Shown: piece after piece, positions 9,801-19,232 of the stretch
Layout of the letters: each line of letters opens with the position of its first letter
Numbering within the stretch: position 1 is the first letter of the stretch
Assembly (NCBI GenBank): GCA_934434555.1
Contig: CAKRZX010000002.1
Span: 109,800 to 173,799, forward strand
Direction: 5' to 3'
DNA length: 64,000 nt
Source: an uncultured Clostridia bacterium
GTDB taxonomy: Bacteria; Bacillota; Clostridia; Christensenellales; QALW01
The notes under the pieces: generated by a model
What the model saw: the letters and a program-made list of their open reading frames with translations, nothing else
What the model was told of the DNA's origin: nothing
Databases searched by the model: none
Translations under genes and position numbers: made by a program

Positions 9801-12800
9801 CGCGACCATTATTTTCTCGGTTCGTACGACCAGTATCTGTACGAAAACATTCTCGGTATTGCCGATTATACTGACGGCTACGGCGAGTTTACGGTTGACC
9901 CGGACTACATCGGCGATATCAAAAAGTGCAGCGGTACGGTAAAAACGGTTCGCGGAATACTTGCTGTTAACTGGGATATTTCGGAGAAAAGAGAAAAAAT
10001 CAGCGTGACTGTACCGGTAGGCAGTAAAGCAACGGTGTACCTGCCCGAATCAAGCCTTAAAGCAGTGACCGTAAACGGAAAACTGCCTGAAAAACAGGCG
10101 GGAATTATCTCTTTGGAAGAAGAGAACGGCAGAATAAAAGTCATTGTCGGAAGCGGTGAATATAATTTTGTTTGCGGAACCGAAACGTCGATTCCTGTCA
10201 GTGGGGAAGAAGTTTCAAGACTTATAACAAACGAGGGACTTGTGCTGTTGAAGAACGAGAACAACGCACTGCCGCTTGAAAACGGCACGAAAATAGCGCT
10301 GTTCGGCGAGGGTCAGGCGGACAGATTCCAGCAAGGGTCGGGCATAGACTCACTCACTTATCAGGCGGGATTTGTTGCGTTCGGCGCAGGTTCGTCAAGA
10401 GCGCTTGGTAAAAACGGCACGGTTGCGCCCCTTAATGCGTTCCGTCAGGCGCAGAGCGCAGGCGAGGTTTCAATTTACGAGCCGTTAAGCCAAAAGTACG
10501 AAACGGAAGAACTTACGGTAACAAAGGAGAGTTCGGGTCGAATTGCACGTTTTGACTTAGAATACACTCCCGACGAGGCGATGATTGATTCCGCCGCAGG
10601 ATTTGCAGACACGGCGATAGTGTTCATATCCCGTTGGGGCGGCGAGTGCAGAGATTTTTCAAAAGCGCAGTGGTATCTGACCGATAATGAAAAGGCGCTG
10701 CTTAAATCGGCATCGGCAAAATTTGATAAAGTCATTGTCGTACTCAATACGTCCAACGCAATCGACACTTCATGGGCGTTTGAAAACAGCGACGGCATAG
10801 ACGTTGACGCGGTTCTGTTCGCGGGATATCCGGGCGTACAGGGCGGCCTTGCCATAGCGGATATTATTTTGGGCAAAACAAATCCCTCGGGCAAACTGAC
10901 GTTCACGTTTGCAAAGGATATTAACGATTATCCCACAACGGAAAGTTTCTTAAAACAGCCCCAGCAGGAATACACGGAAGACATTTTCCTCGGGTACAGA
11001 TATTTTGAAACTTTCAATAAAGAAGTGAATTTCCCGTTCGGATTCGGGCTTTCCTATACTCAGTTCAAAATGGAAAAGGAAAGTTTCTCCGTTGAGGGCG
11101 ACACGGTAACGGTAAAAGTAAAGGTAACGAACATCGGCAGCGTAACGGGCAAGGAAGTTGTACAGGTGTATTTCTCAGCGTCTCAGGGCGTTTTGGGCAA
11201 GGCGGCAAAAGAACTTTGCGCGTTTAAGAAAACCCGCGCTCTTGCGCCCGGCGGAAGTGAGGTGCTGACCCTTACTTTCAACAAAAACGATATGGCAGCG
11301 TTTGACGATTTGGGCAAAACGGGCAACAAATCGGCATATGTGCTTGAAGCGGGCGATTATAAAGTCTTTGCGGGCAACTCGGTTAAAAACGTAAGCGAAG
11401 CGGGAGTTGTTACCGTTAACGAACTTACGGTTGTTGAACAACTGTCCTCACAGTGCCCCTCAAATCTTACAAAACGTCTGCTTGCTGACGGAAGTTTTGA
11501 AGAAACGGAACAGACGCAGAACACGTATGTTCTCAATAACGAAGTCACCGTAGAGGCGGAAGACTATATCGACAAGGGTTACGGCAGCGAGGGGAAAAAG
11601 GATTTGCCCAAAGAAGAGGGAATAGACAGCGGATATTTATATAACCCCGTAACGAAAAAGTATGAGTCGGGCTATTCGGGCAGGGCAATGGCGCACACAT
11701 ACCCGAAAGATGCATACCTTATTTATCGATTAGACGTAAAAAATGCCGGCGATTATCTTTTGTCAGTGCGGCTTGCTTCTGGTGCGGAGGGGAGTATTTC
11801 CCTTGCGGTTTCAAATAATAAAACCGATTGGTCGGAAAAAGTAGCCGTAACGTTTATCAATACCCAAACGGACAGCGGAAATACTTCGTCTTATTACAAC
11901 CTTCGTGATTTTTATGCCGACAGAAAGATAACTCTTTCGGAGGGCGTGAACTATATAAAGATTTCCGATATGCAAGCAGGACACCCGAATATCGACAGTT
12001 TCAGGATAGAAGATGCAAAATCAATAAATGAGATTGACGGAAAAATAACGGTTGACGTATCGGATTATACGAAAATATACGGCGAGCAGACCTTGGGCAG
12101 TACGGTATACAAAACGCATGTGAAATCCTACGGCGGCTGCACGCTTTATAATGAAACATCAGACGCGTATGAGGGCACATATACGTGGAACGTGCTTGAA
12201 AATATGTGGTGCGGCGGCAATGCATATGTCATTTATAAGATAAATGCTGCGTCCGCGGGACAGTATAAGTTAAGTATGCGCACTGCGGTTAAAGTGCTGA
12301 ACAGCGATGTTAAGAACTTTATAGTTTCTGTTTCAAACGACGGCAAAAATTTCGGAGACGAGATAACAACTTCATCGCCCTTACAAACTGACGGATTTTA
12401 TAAATTCCGTGACGGCGATGCGGCAGTTATTGAGTTAACACAGGGAACAAACTATATAAAATTCACAAAGGGCGTGGGAATAAATCTTACGCAATTCTCG
12501 CTTACGGCAGTACCGGAACAGATTGAAGATATAGCGTGTAGCGTAAAGGACTATGTTGAAATTTACGGAAATTATCAGGGCAGCCCCAGGACGGCAGTGC
12601 ATTCACGCGAGGGATATATTTATTCGCCCGAAACAGACACTTATGGCGAAAAGCAGACGCTGAGCGTACTTGAAGATATGTGGTGCAGCGGCGCATATGT
12701 GACATACAGGGTGCGTGCGGAGAAGTCCGGAACATACAGAATGTCGTTTATGGCGGCAAGCCAGGACGACTCAACATCGCCGTTTATTGTAACCTGCGCG

Positions 12801-15479
12801 CAGGATAAGGATATGAACTCGGTTGTGGGTTCGTTTACGATGAAAAACGTCGCGGCAACGGGAAATTTCTATAAATTTAAGGAAATCACGGACGACAGTT
12901 ATCTGATTCCGCTCAAAAAAGGCGATAACTATATCAGGCTCACAAAGGGCGTAAGCGTAAACCTTACCTCGTTTACATTCACCTTCGTATTGCCCTCAAC
13001 AGAACCCGACGAACCGGGTGACAGAGAAACATATTACCAGCTTGCCGATGTTATAAACGGCAAGGTTTCGATGAATGACTTTGTGGCACAGATGAAATCC
13101 GATGAACTTGCATCGTTCTTCGTTTCCTATGCGGGCAAAGGTGCGGGTTCTGCGGGCGCATCCGATGCGGCTTGCCAAAAGTACGGTTTTACAAGATTTA
13201 ATATGTCTGACGGCCCTGCCGGACTCGGAAGCGCGGGCACGGCATTTCCCTCGGAAACCGTTATAGCCTGTACGTGGAACACTCAACTCGTGCGCGCGTA
13301 TGCAACGGTTATCGGAGCCGAAGCGGCGGAACTGAGAATTGATATGTGGCTCGCTCCGGGAATGAATCTTCACCGCAATCCTCTCGGCGGACGCGATAAC
13401 GAGTATTTCTCCGAAGACCCGTATGTTACGGGGGTTTTTGGCAGTGAAATTGTAAGGTGCTTGCAGAGTTACGGCGTAGGCGTGTGCATTAAGCACTTTA
13501 TCTGCAATGAAAAAGAGGGCTCAAAACTTCAAAGCGATTCCCGCGTTTCGGAAAGAGCGTTGAGAGAACTGTATTTGAAGCCTTTTGAAATGACGGTTAA
13601 GAATTCGCAGCCGTTGGGCGTAATGACTTCGTATAACATAGTGAACGGAACAGCGGCGTCAGAAAACAGCGACCTATTGAAAGGAATTCTTCGCGGCGAG
13701 TGGGGATATTCCGGAATTATTTGCGGCGATTGGAACAATGACAAGAGTATTGTTAACGAAATCAACGGAGGTCTTACTTTGCGCAATCCTGCGGGCAGTT
13801 GCGATGTAAATGTGATTGTAAATGCCTACAAAAAGGGTGAAATCAGCCGGGAAACGCTTGAAAGCGGTGCAAAGGCTATGCTTTATACGCTTATGCGTAT
13901 GCAGTCGTTTGCTTCAACGGCAAATTCCGTTTGCGGCGGTGACCATTATTACATAAACGGCGTATGCAATCGCTGCCGCGCGGTTGACAGGCAAAAAGTC
14001 AATTCGTTTGAATATGAACTGGGCGCCTTGCTTTACGGCAACGCATACCTTACCGGCAATCTTGACGTGGGTGCAACGCTTGATATGAATTACTATGCGT
14101 ACATTAACTGCACACCAGAAAACGAACTTACTCTGAAAATCAGAAGAAAAGGGGCTGTAACAGAAACGCTTTCGGGCATAAATGAGGACGGCAGAGTAAA
14201 GTTTACGCTTAAAAGCATTACTCCGCAAAGTATGGCGGAAAATATAACCGTTGAACTTTTTGACGGCGATGATTTTATCTGTGCGCGCACGGGAAGCATA
14301 AAGAATTACTGCAATCGCGTTGTTGAGGCGGGGTGCAGTAAAAAGGAAAAAACATTTATGGCGGATATGCTTCTTTACGGGCAGGCGTTTTCGGATTACA
14401 AAAATCTGAACGCAAACATTGCGGACGCGGACTGGATAGAAGAATCAAAAACCGATTTTGAAAAAATAAAATCTTCACTTGTAAGCAGAAAAAGCGCCAC
14501 GGCGTCAAAAAGCGAAACAAGCAGGATTAAATCGGCGGGACTGTATTTCAGCAATTTCAACAAAATATATTTCCGTACCGAAAACAGGGATTCACTTGAA
14601 ACACAAATGTTGCGTAACGGCGTGCCCGTTGAAACAGAATATGCCGATTCAAAGTACTATACCGACGGCATAAAAGCCACCGAATTTGACGATACGTACA
14701 CTTTTATGCTTAAATCGGGCGGCGAAACGGTACACGAGGTTACTTACAGCGTGAACAGTTACGTGCTTTCAAAGTGCGATGGCAGTGAGAACATAAACGT
14801 GCTTGCACGGGCTTTGGGTTGTTACGGATATTCGGCAAAAATGCTTGCGCAGACTGAGAAAACGAAAAAGATAGTCTGCGTGGGTGACAGCCTTACCGAG
14901 GGTGATTACGGAATTTACAAACAGCGTTCAAGACCGAACGTTCACAGCGAAAATTATCCGTACTTCTTGGCAAAATATCTTAATGCCGAAACGGTAAACC
15001 TCGGAAAGTGCGGCGACAATCCAATTGACACGCTTGTCCGGCTTAAAGGGGACGGCAATTTGAAAAACAGGATAGGCGATGCGGATGCAGTGCTTATAAT
15101 GCTCGGAACAAACGGAAATCTTGACCCCAACGTAAGTGCGGACAATAAGTGGAATACGGCATATAAAGACCTTGTAACGCTGCTTAAATCTGCCGCGCCT
15201 GATGCAAAAATCGTTATTCTTACATCGCCTCGGGTAACGGAAAACCCCGCTTATTCAAACTACGACAAAAACGTAATAAAGTACGTTTCTAATGCGCAGA
15301 AGTTTGCAAAGACTTTTGCGGAAAGCAACGGATACGCACTTATCGACGTGGGTGCCTGTGAAGATTTTTCCTCTGCAACCGAGGCAAAATATCAGGCAAA
15401 CGACGGACTTCACTTTGTCCGTGAGGGATATCTGCGTCTTGCACAGTTCGTTGGCGACAGACTTGAACATATACTGTAA
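6870..15479 (+). CDS. Giant secreted GH78 rhamnosidase / permuted GH3 / SGNH esterase fusion
   Basis: 2869 residues with an N-terminal signal or anchor (about 1-30) and a GGGAGG ribosome binding site. Residues 35-1090 form a bacterial alpha-L-rhamnosidase: Ig-like and beta domains, then the (alpha/alpha)6 catalytic part with DCPTWEKLGWTGD at 668-680 (candidate acid E673) and ATTCWED at 963-969 (candidate base E968). Residues 1112-1385 are the GH3 C-domain (GGE at 1257-1259), followed by a fibronectin-like domain to about 1523. Three carbohydrate-binding-like repeats span about 1558-1715, 1724-1880 and 1885-2040. The GH3 N-domain comes after them (about 2054-2350; nucleophile D2287 in CGDW). 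Residues 2666-2869 are an SGNH hydrolase (S2674 in GDS; D2845 and H2848 in DGLH). It should remove rhamnose, another terminal sugar and acyl groups from a glycoside. No sortase motif was seen. Confidence 0.9.
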   Translation: MKKTIAIIMASVLALSVLSGITIFTMNCKANEEMKTGNMKVCGLVSPVGIDTVPVFSWENTGTGFGRSMTAYRVIVSQNKNNADKKKGDMWDSGKTESKNNFDISYGGTELASRTEYFWRVGIWDENGRETWSETASFETGILSDEEWHGAEWITADVEEPFSLKNVKWIWRTVDNFSKIPMETVCFRKTIEINKPVKNALLGVTADDSFSAYINDEKRISAENWRSGDFTDVTADIKQGTNVIAVSAKNFSEGNGGLAGKLKVTYTDGTNEEFITDDTWKVSLDSVSGWEKSDFNDSSWENAKAYGNMGMSPWGNVSLKFRRADGIQNSPMLRKEFEVSKNIRRARAYFTGLGMFEMKINGVLPDDSVMNPANTQYEIAVNYRVFDITGLLSKGANAVSVELGNGFYHELRHPNQYWTGDPVCMGQIVIDYTDGTTETVVSDTSWKATVDGPMTFNDIFLGENYDARLEKDGWEKVGHDDSLWKNAVKGKAPGKNGKKSELRFENMEPMRRIKTFKDVTVTKHSSGSVIVELPVITTGWAKITFKNQSAGSRIHMLYGESLYTSGEKEGHVKPVSHWEDGFVFQEYYYTCKGGESETYEPKFCYAGYKYIEIEGLTGEFSAEDIECYLIANDVEETFTFETDNELVNTLHEIFARTLINNFQGKPTDCPTWEKLGWTGDYDAVVKSINYNYNINNFNAKYFADMRDASIATGNNEIMMAPTYAPSGESWHNVPTWNAAYIDGLYENYRSYGNLTLIKDHWEQMDLQAMSYINQLKSDKYFTGKPKKVWLWYDNIGLDDWQAPDGTNSAPEGCGIIGTATVYRCLEEMCYFARLLGKNDRIPVYEDAMKNIYRAFNDEYFDKESGHYETGFWNAAWAHSREKYRQTNDLTAIAYGLCPEEYKQSVLSSLVEKIKKNGYHLNTGFFGTKLILPVLAENGYMDVAWKILTQTTYPSWGYWVSLGATTCWEDYNDKTVRSRDHYFLGSYDQYLYENILGIADYTDGYGEFTVDPDYIGDIKKCSGTVKTVRGILAVNWDISEKREKISVTVPVGSKATVYLPESSLKAVTVNGKLPEKQAGIISLEEENGRIKVIVGSGEYNFVCGTETSIPVSGEEVSRLITNEGLVLLKNENNALPLENGTKIALFGEGQADRFQQGSGIDSLTYQAGFVAFGAGSSRALGKNGTVAPLNAFRQAQSAGEVSIYEPLSQKYETEELTVTKESSGRIARFDLEYTPDEAMIDSAAGFADTAIVFISRWGGECRDFSKAQWYLTDNEKALLKSASAKFDKVIVVLNTSNAIDTSWAFENSDGIDVDAVLFAGYPGVQGGLAIADIILGKTNPSGKLTFTFAKDINDYPTTESFLKQPQQEYTEDIFLGYRYFETFNKEVNFPFGFGLSYTQFKMEKESFSVEGDTVTVKVKVTNIGSVTGKEVVQVYFSASQGVLGKAAKELCAFKKTRALAPGGSEVLTLTFNKNDMAAFDDLGKTGNKSAYVLEAGDYKVFAGNSVKNVSEAGVVTVNELTVVEQLSSQCPSNLTKRLLADGSFEETEQTQNTYVLNNEVTVEAEDYIDKGYGSEGKKDLPKEEGIDSGYLYNPVTKKYESGYSGRAMAHTYPKDAYLIYRLDVKNAGDYLLSVRLASGAEGSISLAVSNNKTDWSEKVAVTFINTQTDSGNTSSYYNLRDFYADRKITLSEGVNYIKISDMQAGHPNIDSFRIEDAKSINEIDGKITVDVSDYTKIYGEQTLGSTVYKTHVKSYGGCTLYNETSDAYEGTYTWNVLENMWCGGNAYVIYKINAASAGQYKLSMRTAVKVLNSDVKNFIVSVSNDGKNFGDEITTSSPLQTDGFYKFRDGDAAVIELTQGTNYIKFTKGVGINLTQFSLTAVPEQIEDIACSVKDYVEIYGNYQGSPRTAVHSREGYIYSPETDTYGEKQTLSVLEDMWCSGAYVTYRVRAEKSGTYRMSFMAASQDDSTSPFIVTCAQDKDMNSVVGSFTMKNVAATGNFYKFKEITDDSYLIPLKKGDNYIRLTKGVSVNLTSFTFTFVLPSTEPDEPGDRETYYQLADVINGKVSMNDFVAQMKSDELASFFVSYAGKGAGSAGASDAACQKYGFTRFNMSDGPAGLGSAGTAFPSETVIACTWNTQLVRAYATVIGAEAAELRIDMWLAPGMNLHRNPLGGRDNEYFSEDPYVTGVFGSEIVRCLQSYGVGVCIKHFICNEKEGSKLQSDSRVSERALRELYLKPFEMTVKNSQPLGVMTSYNIVNGTAASENSDLLKGILRGEWGYSGIICGDWNNDKSIVNEINGGLTLRNPAGSCDVNVIVNAYKKGEISRETLESGAKAMLYTLMRMQSFASTANSVCGGDHYYINGVCNRCRAVDRQKVNSFEYELGALLYGNAYLTGNLDVGATLDMNYYAYINCTPENELTLKIRRKGAVTETLSGINEDGRVKFTLKSITPQSMAENITVELFDGDDFICARTGSIKNYCNRVVEAGCSKKEKTFMADMLLYGQAFSDYKNLNANIADADWIEESKTDFEKIKSSLVSRKSATASKSETSRIKSAGLYFSNFNKIYFRTENRDSLETQMLRNGVPVETEYADSKYYTDGIKATEFDDTYTFMLKSGGETVHEVTYSVNSYVLSKCDGSENINVLARALGCYGYSAKMLAQTEKTKKIVCVGDSLTEGDYGIYKQRSRPNVHSENYPYFLAKYLNAETVNLGKCGDNPIDTLVRLKGDGNLKNRIGDADAVLIMLGTNGNLDPNVSADNKWNTAYKDLVTLLKSAAPDAKIVILTSPRVTENPAYSNYDKNVIKYVSNAQKFAKTFAESNGYALIDVGACEDFSSATEAKYQANDGLHFVREGYLRLAQFVGDRLEHIL

Positions 15480-15482
15480 AAG

Positions 15483-15522
15483 AATATCCGGGAATTTTAA
15501 CGGTTCCCGGATATTTTTATTT
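15483..15522. terminator. Bidirectional terminator after the giant glycosidase
   Basis: A 12-bp stem, AATATCCGGGAA (15483-15494) with TTCCCGGATATT (15504-15515), is followed by a T-rich run. It lies between convergent genes and overlaps the end of the minus-strand gene at 15517. Confidence 0.85.
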
Positions 15523-16005
15523 AAGAAAATATATTATCGCCGCGATGATTGCAGCAAAAATCAGGAAAACGGAAATCAAGATGATAATCGCTTCGGCGGA
15601 AAGGGAATTTTTTTTGCTTGCGGTATTGTTTATCGCACCGGTATTATCTATGTAAACCGATTTTATGCTGCTTCGGCTTTGCGCCTTATTATCGTTTTGC
15701 GCTTCCTTGGAGCGCCTTGCCTTGTGCACGGCGGCAACGGGGTCGGCGCAGTTGTACACGCGGGAATAAAAATCGGTAATGAAGTCCAGGTCCTGTTGTT
15801 CGCATAGGGAAAAAACTATATCGTGAGCGAGCGTATCACGCAGATGTTTGCAGTGTTGCAGATTTTCATAATCGCGGCTTGAACCGAGGGAATGCACGCG
15901 CATTTGCTCAATGTATTCCTTTATTCCGTCGGCATAGCCCATATCTTTCAGCAATTTGTCCAAACGCTTGTATTCTTCAAAAAAATCATTATCTAAAATA
16001 TCCAA
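15517..16005 (-). CDS. Small tail-anchored protein of unknown function
   Basis: 162 residues. The start is taken as TTG at 16005 because AAGGAGGTG lies seven bases upstream; in-frame ATGs further up lack such a site and precede the ribosome binding site. The N-terminal 110 residues are charged and helical (DNDFFEEYKRLDKLLKDMG at the start). A variable linker follows, and the last 25 residues are one hydrophobic helix, suggesting a tail-anchored cytoplasmic domain. I do not recognise the family. It is divergent from the dGTPase-like gene at 16131. Confidence 0.75.
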   Translation of the reverse strand: MDILDNDFFEEYKRLDKLLKDMGYADGIKEYIEQMRVHSLGSSRDYENLQHCKHLRDTLAHDIVFSLCEQQDLDFITDFYSRVYNCADPVAAVHKARRSKEAQNDNKAQSRSSIKSVYIDNTGAINNTASKKNSLSAEAIIILISVFLIFAAIIAAIIYFLK

Positions 16006-16070
16006 AATTTCACCTCCTTTTTTACAGTATAACATATCGGAACCGAAAAGCAAATACCCGTTTTACACTG

Positions 16071-16099
16071 TTGTTAAAATGCGTTTTATGTGATACAAT
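16071..16099 (+). promoter_or_regulatory. Promoter for the dGTPase-like gene at 16131
   Basis: TTGTTA (16071-16076) and TACAAT (16094-16099) with a 17-bp spacer, 31 bp before the start codon. Confidence 0.5.
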
Positions 16100-16130
16100 A
16101 TACAAAACAGAGATTTTGTGAGGCAACAGA

Positions 16131-17327
16131 ATGCTTAATTACGAACAGCTTTCAGAGGAAGTCAACGAAAAAATTGAAAAGCGGCTTTACGGGAATTTCG
16201 GCTTTGACGAAACAAAAGTTATCCGCCGCGACAACAGTCGTGACACGGCAACCGCGGTGCGCACGGCATTTATCAGGGACACTGACAAAATTATGCATTG
16301 CCCGTATTTTAACCGATATTCTGACAAAACGCAGGTGTTTTCGTTTTATAAGAATGATGATATCACACGCAGAATGCTGCACGTCCAGCTTGTTTCAAGA
16401 ATTGCACGGACAATAGGCAAAGCGCTGGGGCTGAATCTTGATTTAATTGAAGCCATATCGCTTGGGCATGACATAGGGCATACGCCCTGCGGGCACGCCG
16501 GCGAAAAAATTCTTGACGAGATTTTTTCTTCGCACACGGGCGGACGCTTTTCACACAACATACATTCCGTGCGGGTGCTTGATAAGATTTTTCCCTACAA
16601 TATCAGTTTACAGACCCTTAACGGCATTGCCGCTCACGACGGCGAAATTGAACTTTCGGAGTATCGCCCGAAACCGCTTTTTGATTTTAATGAGTTTGAC
16701 AGGCAGATTGAGGCGTGCTGCACAAACAAAGACAACGTAAAGAAACTTGTGCCCTGTACGCTTGAAGGGTGCGTAATGCGTATTTCGGATATCATTGCGT
16801 ACTTGGGCAAGGACAGGCAGGACGCGGAACGGGCGCACATAATTTCAAACAGCGAGTTTGAAAGCACGCCCATAGGCTCGGTAAATGCGGAAATAATAAA
16901 TAATCTTATGATGAATATTATTGAGAACAGCTTCGGACAGCCGTATATAAAAATGGACAGAGAACATTTTGAGGCACTGAAAAAGGCAAAAAACGATAAT
17001 TATGAATTGATATACAATGATAAGACCGTAAAGGAATCCGTTGACGAAACGGTAAGACCGATGATGAGTGAAATATATGAGCAGTTGCTGAAAGACCTGA
17101 AAAACGGCAACCGACGTTCGCCCATATATATACATCACATTAATTTGGTGAACAACGCCCACTATAAGCGCGAAATGCCGTATGAAGAAACAGAAAAAAA
17201 TCAAATTGCGGTTGATTATATTGCAAGTATGACTGACGATTATTTTGTTGATTTATATTCGTTCCTGTTCCCGAAAAGCAAAATTAAAATCAGATATCAC
17301 GGATATTTTGAAACGGCGCAGAATTGA
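16131..17327 (+). CDS. HD-domain dNTP triphosphohydrolase-like protein (paralogue 1)
   Basis: 398 residues from an ATG preceded by GAGG. It has the dGTPase/HD metal-binding pattern: H in RRMLHVQL (about residue 84), HD in ISLGHDIGHTPCGHAGE (about residues 109-125) and a late D in RISDIIAYLGKD. Family members cleave dGTP or other dNTPs to nucleoside and tripolyphosphate. It is about 65 residues longer than the second copy in this window (42153) and shares with it the GHD-x-GHTP-x-GHAGE core and a C-terminal segment. It stands alone rather than in the dnaG-rpoD operon, so it may be a specialised or defence-type dNTPase; that is inference. Confidence 0.85.
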   Translation: MLNYEQLSEEVNEKIEKRLYGNFGFDETKVIRRDNSRDTATAVRTAFIRDTDKIMHCPYFNRYSDKTQVFSFYKNDDITRRMLHVQLVSRIARTIGKALGLNLDLIEAISLGHDIGHTPCGHAGEKILDEIFSSHTGGRFSHNIHSVRVLDKIFPYNISLQTLNGIAAHDGEIELSEYRPKPLFDFNEFDRQIEACCTNKDNVKKLVPCTLEGCVMRISDIIAYLGKDRQDAERAHIISNSEFESTPIGSVNAEIINNLMMNIIENSFGQPYIKMDREHFEALKKAKNDNYELIYNDKTVKESVDETVRPMMSEIYEQLLKDLKNGNRRSPIYIHHINLVNNAHYKREMPYEETEKNQIAVDYIASMTDDYFVDLYSFLFPKSKIKIRYHGYFETAQN

Positions 17328-17345
17328 ATCTGCGCCGCTTTTTAT
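17315..17345. terminator. Terminator between dGTPase-like gene and ABC exporter
   Basis: Eight-bp stem GGCGCAGA (17315-17322) with TCTGCGCC (17329-17336) overlapping the stop codon, followed by CTTTTTATTT. It ends the plus-strand gene, and the two operons converge here. Confidence 0.75.
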
Positions 17346-17348
17346 TTA

Positions 17349-19232
17349 CTATTCAAGTTCAAATGCACCGGTATAGAGCTGATAGTAAACTCCGTGCCGG
17401 GCAATAAGTTTTTCGTGGCTGCCGCGCTCAATAATCCGTCCGTGGTCAAGCACCATAATTACATCGGAATTTTTTACCGTTGAAAGCCTGTGAGCGATAA
17501 CAAACACGGTTCTGCCCTCCATAAGTTTATCCATACCTGCCTGAACAATCGCCTCGGTACGGGTGTCTATGGAAGAGGTTGCTTCGTCAAGAATCAGACA
17601 GGGCGGGTCGGCAACGGCCGCGCGGGCAATGGCAATAAGTTGCCGCTGTCCCTGCGAAAGATTTGCGCCGTTGTTGGTTAAAGGCGTGTCGTAGCCTGAG
17701 GGAAGTCGGGTAATAAAATCGTCTGCGCCCGCAAGTTTTGCTGCGGAAATACATTCTTCGTCCGTGGCGTCAAGTTTGCCGTAGCGGATATTATCCATAA
17801 CCGTTCCCGTAAACAGGTTTGTGTCCTGTAAAACAATGCCCAACGACTGCCTTAAATCCGCTTTCTTTATTTTGTTGATATTTATGCCGTCGTAGCGTAT
17901 CTTGCCGTCGGCAATATCGTAAAAGCGGTTTATCAGGTTGGTTATTGTGGTTTTTCCCGCACCTGTTGCGCCTACAAACGCAACTTTTTGCCCCGGTTCC
18001 GCGTAAACCGTTACATCGTGCAGAACGTCCTTGCCTTTTTCGTAGGCAAAGTCAACATCGGTAAGGCGAACGTCGCCTTTTAAGGGAGTATAGGTAATAC
18101 TGCCGTCGCCGTGGGGGTGTTTCCATGCCCAGTGCCCTGTGTGAACAGGAGATTCTGTAACGGTTCCGTCAGACGCCACAGTGGCGTTTACAAGGGTAAC
18201 GTAGCCATCATCAACTTCGGGTTTTTCGTCCATAAGGGTGAAAATTCTTTCCGCACCCGCCATAGCCATAACAACGGAGTTTATCTGCTGTGAAACCTGA
18301 TTGATGTTGCCGGTAAACTGCTTTGTCATATTAAGGAACGGAACGACTATGCTTATGGAAAAAGCAAGCCCGGAAATACTGAAATTTTTTGCGCCCGAAA
18401 CAAGCATAATACCGCCTACCATAGCGATAATCGCATAGAGAATGTTGCCGATATTCATAATAATCGGACCCAAGGTGTTGGCGTAAGCGTGGGCTTTGTA
18501 ACTGTCGTCAAAAAGCGTGTCGTTGATTTTGTCAAAATCCTGTTCGCATTCTTTCTCGTGGCAGAAAACCTTGATAACCTTCTGTCCGTTCATCATTTCC
18601 TGAACAAAACCCTCGGTTTTGCCCATTGAATCCTGCTGACGGATAAAGAACTTTGCACTTCCGCCGCCTACCTTCTTTGAAACGAACAGCATTGCCGTTA
18701 CGCCCAGAAGTACAACAAGCGTCATCCATACGCTATAATAAAGCATTATTCCCAAAACGCAAAGCACTATTATGCCCGAATTTATTACTGCGGGCAATGC
18801 CTGCGAAACAAGCTGGCGCAGCGCGTCGGTATCGTTTGTGTAGTAACTCATTATGTCACCGTGTTTGTGGGTGTCAAAGTACTTTATCGGCAGATTCTGC
18901 ATACCGTCAAACATAGAACGGCGGAGTTTATCAAGGAACCCTTGGGTGAGTTTCGCGCCCAACTGATTGTAAAGGGCAATTGACGCCACCGAAAGCAGAT
19001 AAAGCACTATAAGTACCGCAATAAGGGGCAGAATTTCGCCCGCCGCGCCGGACCAGTCTTTTGCGCGGTAGTATTTTTCTATCAGTTCAAGAATATTCTG
19101 CGTGAATATTGAGGGGATAGACGATACGACCGCCGAAAATACAATGCAGACTCCTATAATCGGCGTAAGCACGGGGTAATATGAGAAAAGCATTTTTATA
19201 ATGCGTTTAAGGTTACCGCTTTTCCTATTCAT
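17349..19232 (-). CDS. ABC exporter half-transporter with intact ATPase site
   Basis: 627 residues, starting at ATG 19232 behind GGGAGGTG; the start overlaps the end of the upstream partner gene by 8 bp. Six membrane helices occupy about residues 15-310. The ATPase part has Walker A GATGAGKTT, a signature that reads LSQGQRQL and Walker B LILDEATSSID with the catalytic Glu. A Thr/His/Trp-rich insertion (around HTGHWAWKHPHGDG) precedes the ATPase core. With 19225-20964 it should form a heterodimeric drug, peptide or lipid exporter of the MsbA/LmrA group. The substrate is unknown. Confidence 0.93.
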   Translation of the reverse strand: MNRKSGNLKRIIKMLFSYYPVLTPIIGVCIVFSAVVSSIPSIFTQNILELIEKYYRAKDWSGAAGEILPLIAVLIVLYLLSVASIALYNQLGAKLTQGFLDKLRRSMFDGMQNLPIKYFDTHKHGDIMSYYTNDTDALRQLVSQALPAVINSGIIVLCVLGIMLYYSVWMTLVVLLGVTAMLFVSKKVGGGSAKFFIRQQDSMGKTEGFVQEMMNGQKVIKVFCHEKECEQDFDKINDTLFDDSYKAHAYANTLGPIIMNIGNILYAIIAMVGGIMLVSGAKNFSISGLAFSISIVVPFLNMTKQFTGNINQVSQQINSVVMAMAGAERIFTLMDEKPEVDDGYVTLVNATVASDGTVTESPVHTGHWAWKHPHGDGSITYTPLKGDVRLTDVDFAYEKGKDVLHDVTVYAEPGQKVAFVGATGAGKTTITNLINRFYDIADGKIRYDGININKIKKADLRQSLGIVLQDTNLFTGTVMDNIRYGKLDATDEECISAAKLAGADDFITRLPSGYDTPLTNNGANLSQGQRQLIAIARAAVADPPCLILDEATSSIDTRTEAIVQAGMDKLMEGRTVFVIAHRLSTVKNSDVIMVLDHGRIIERGSHEKLIARHGVYYQLYTGAFELE

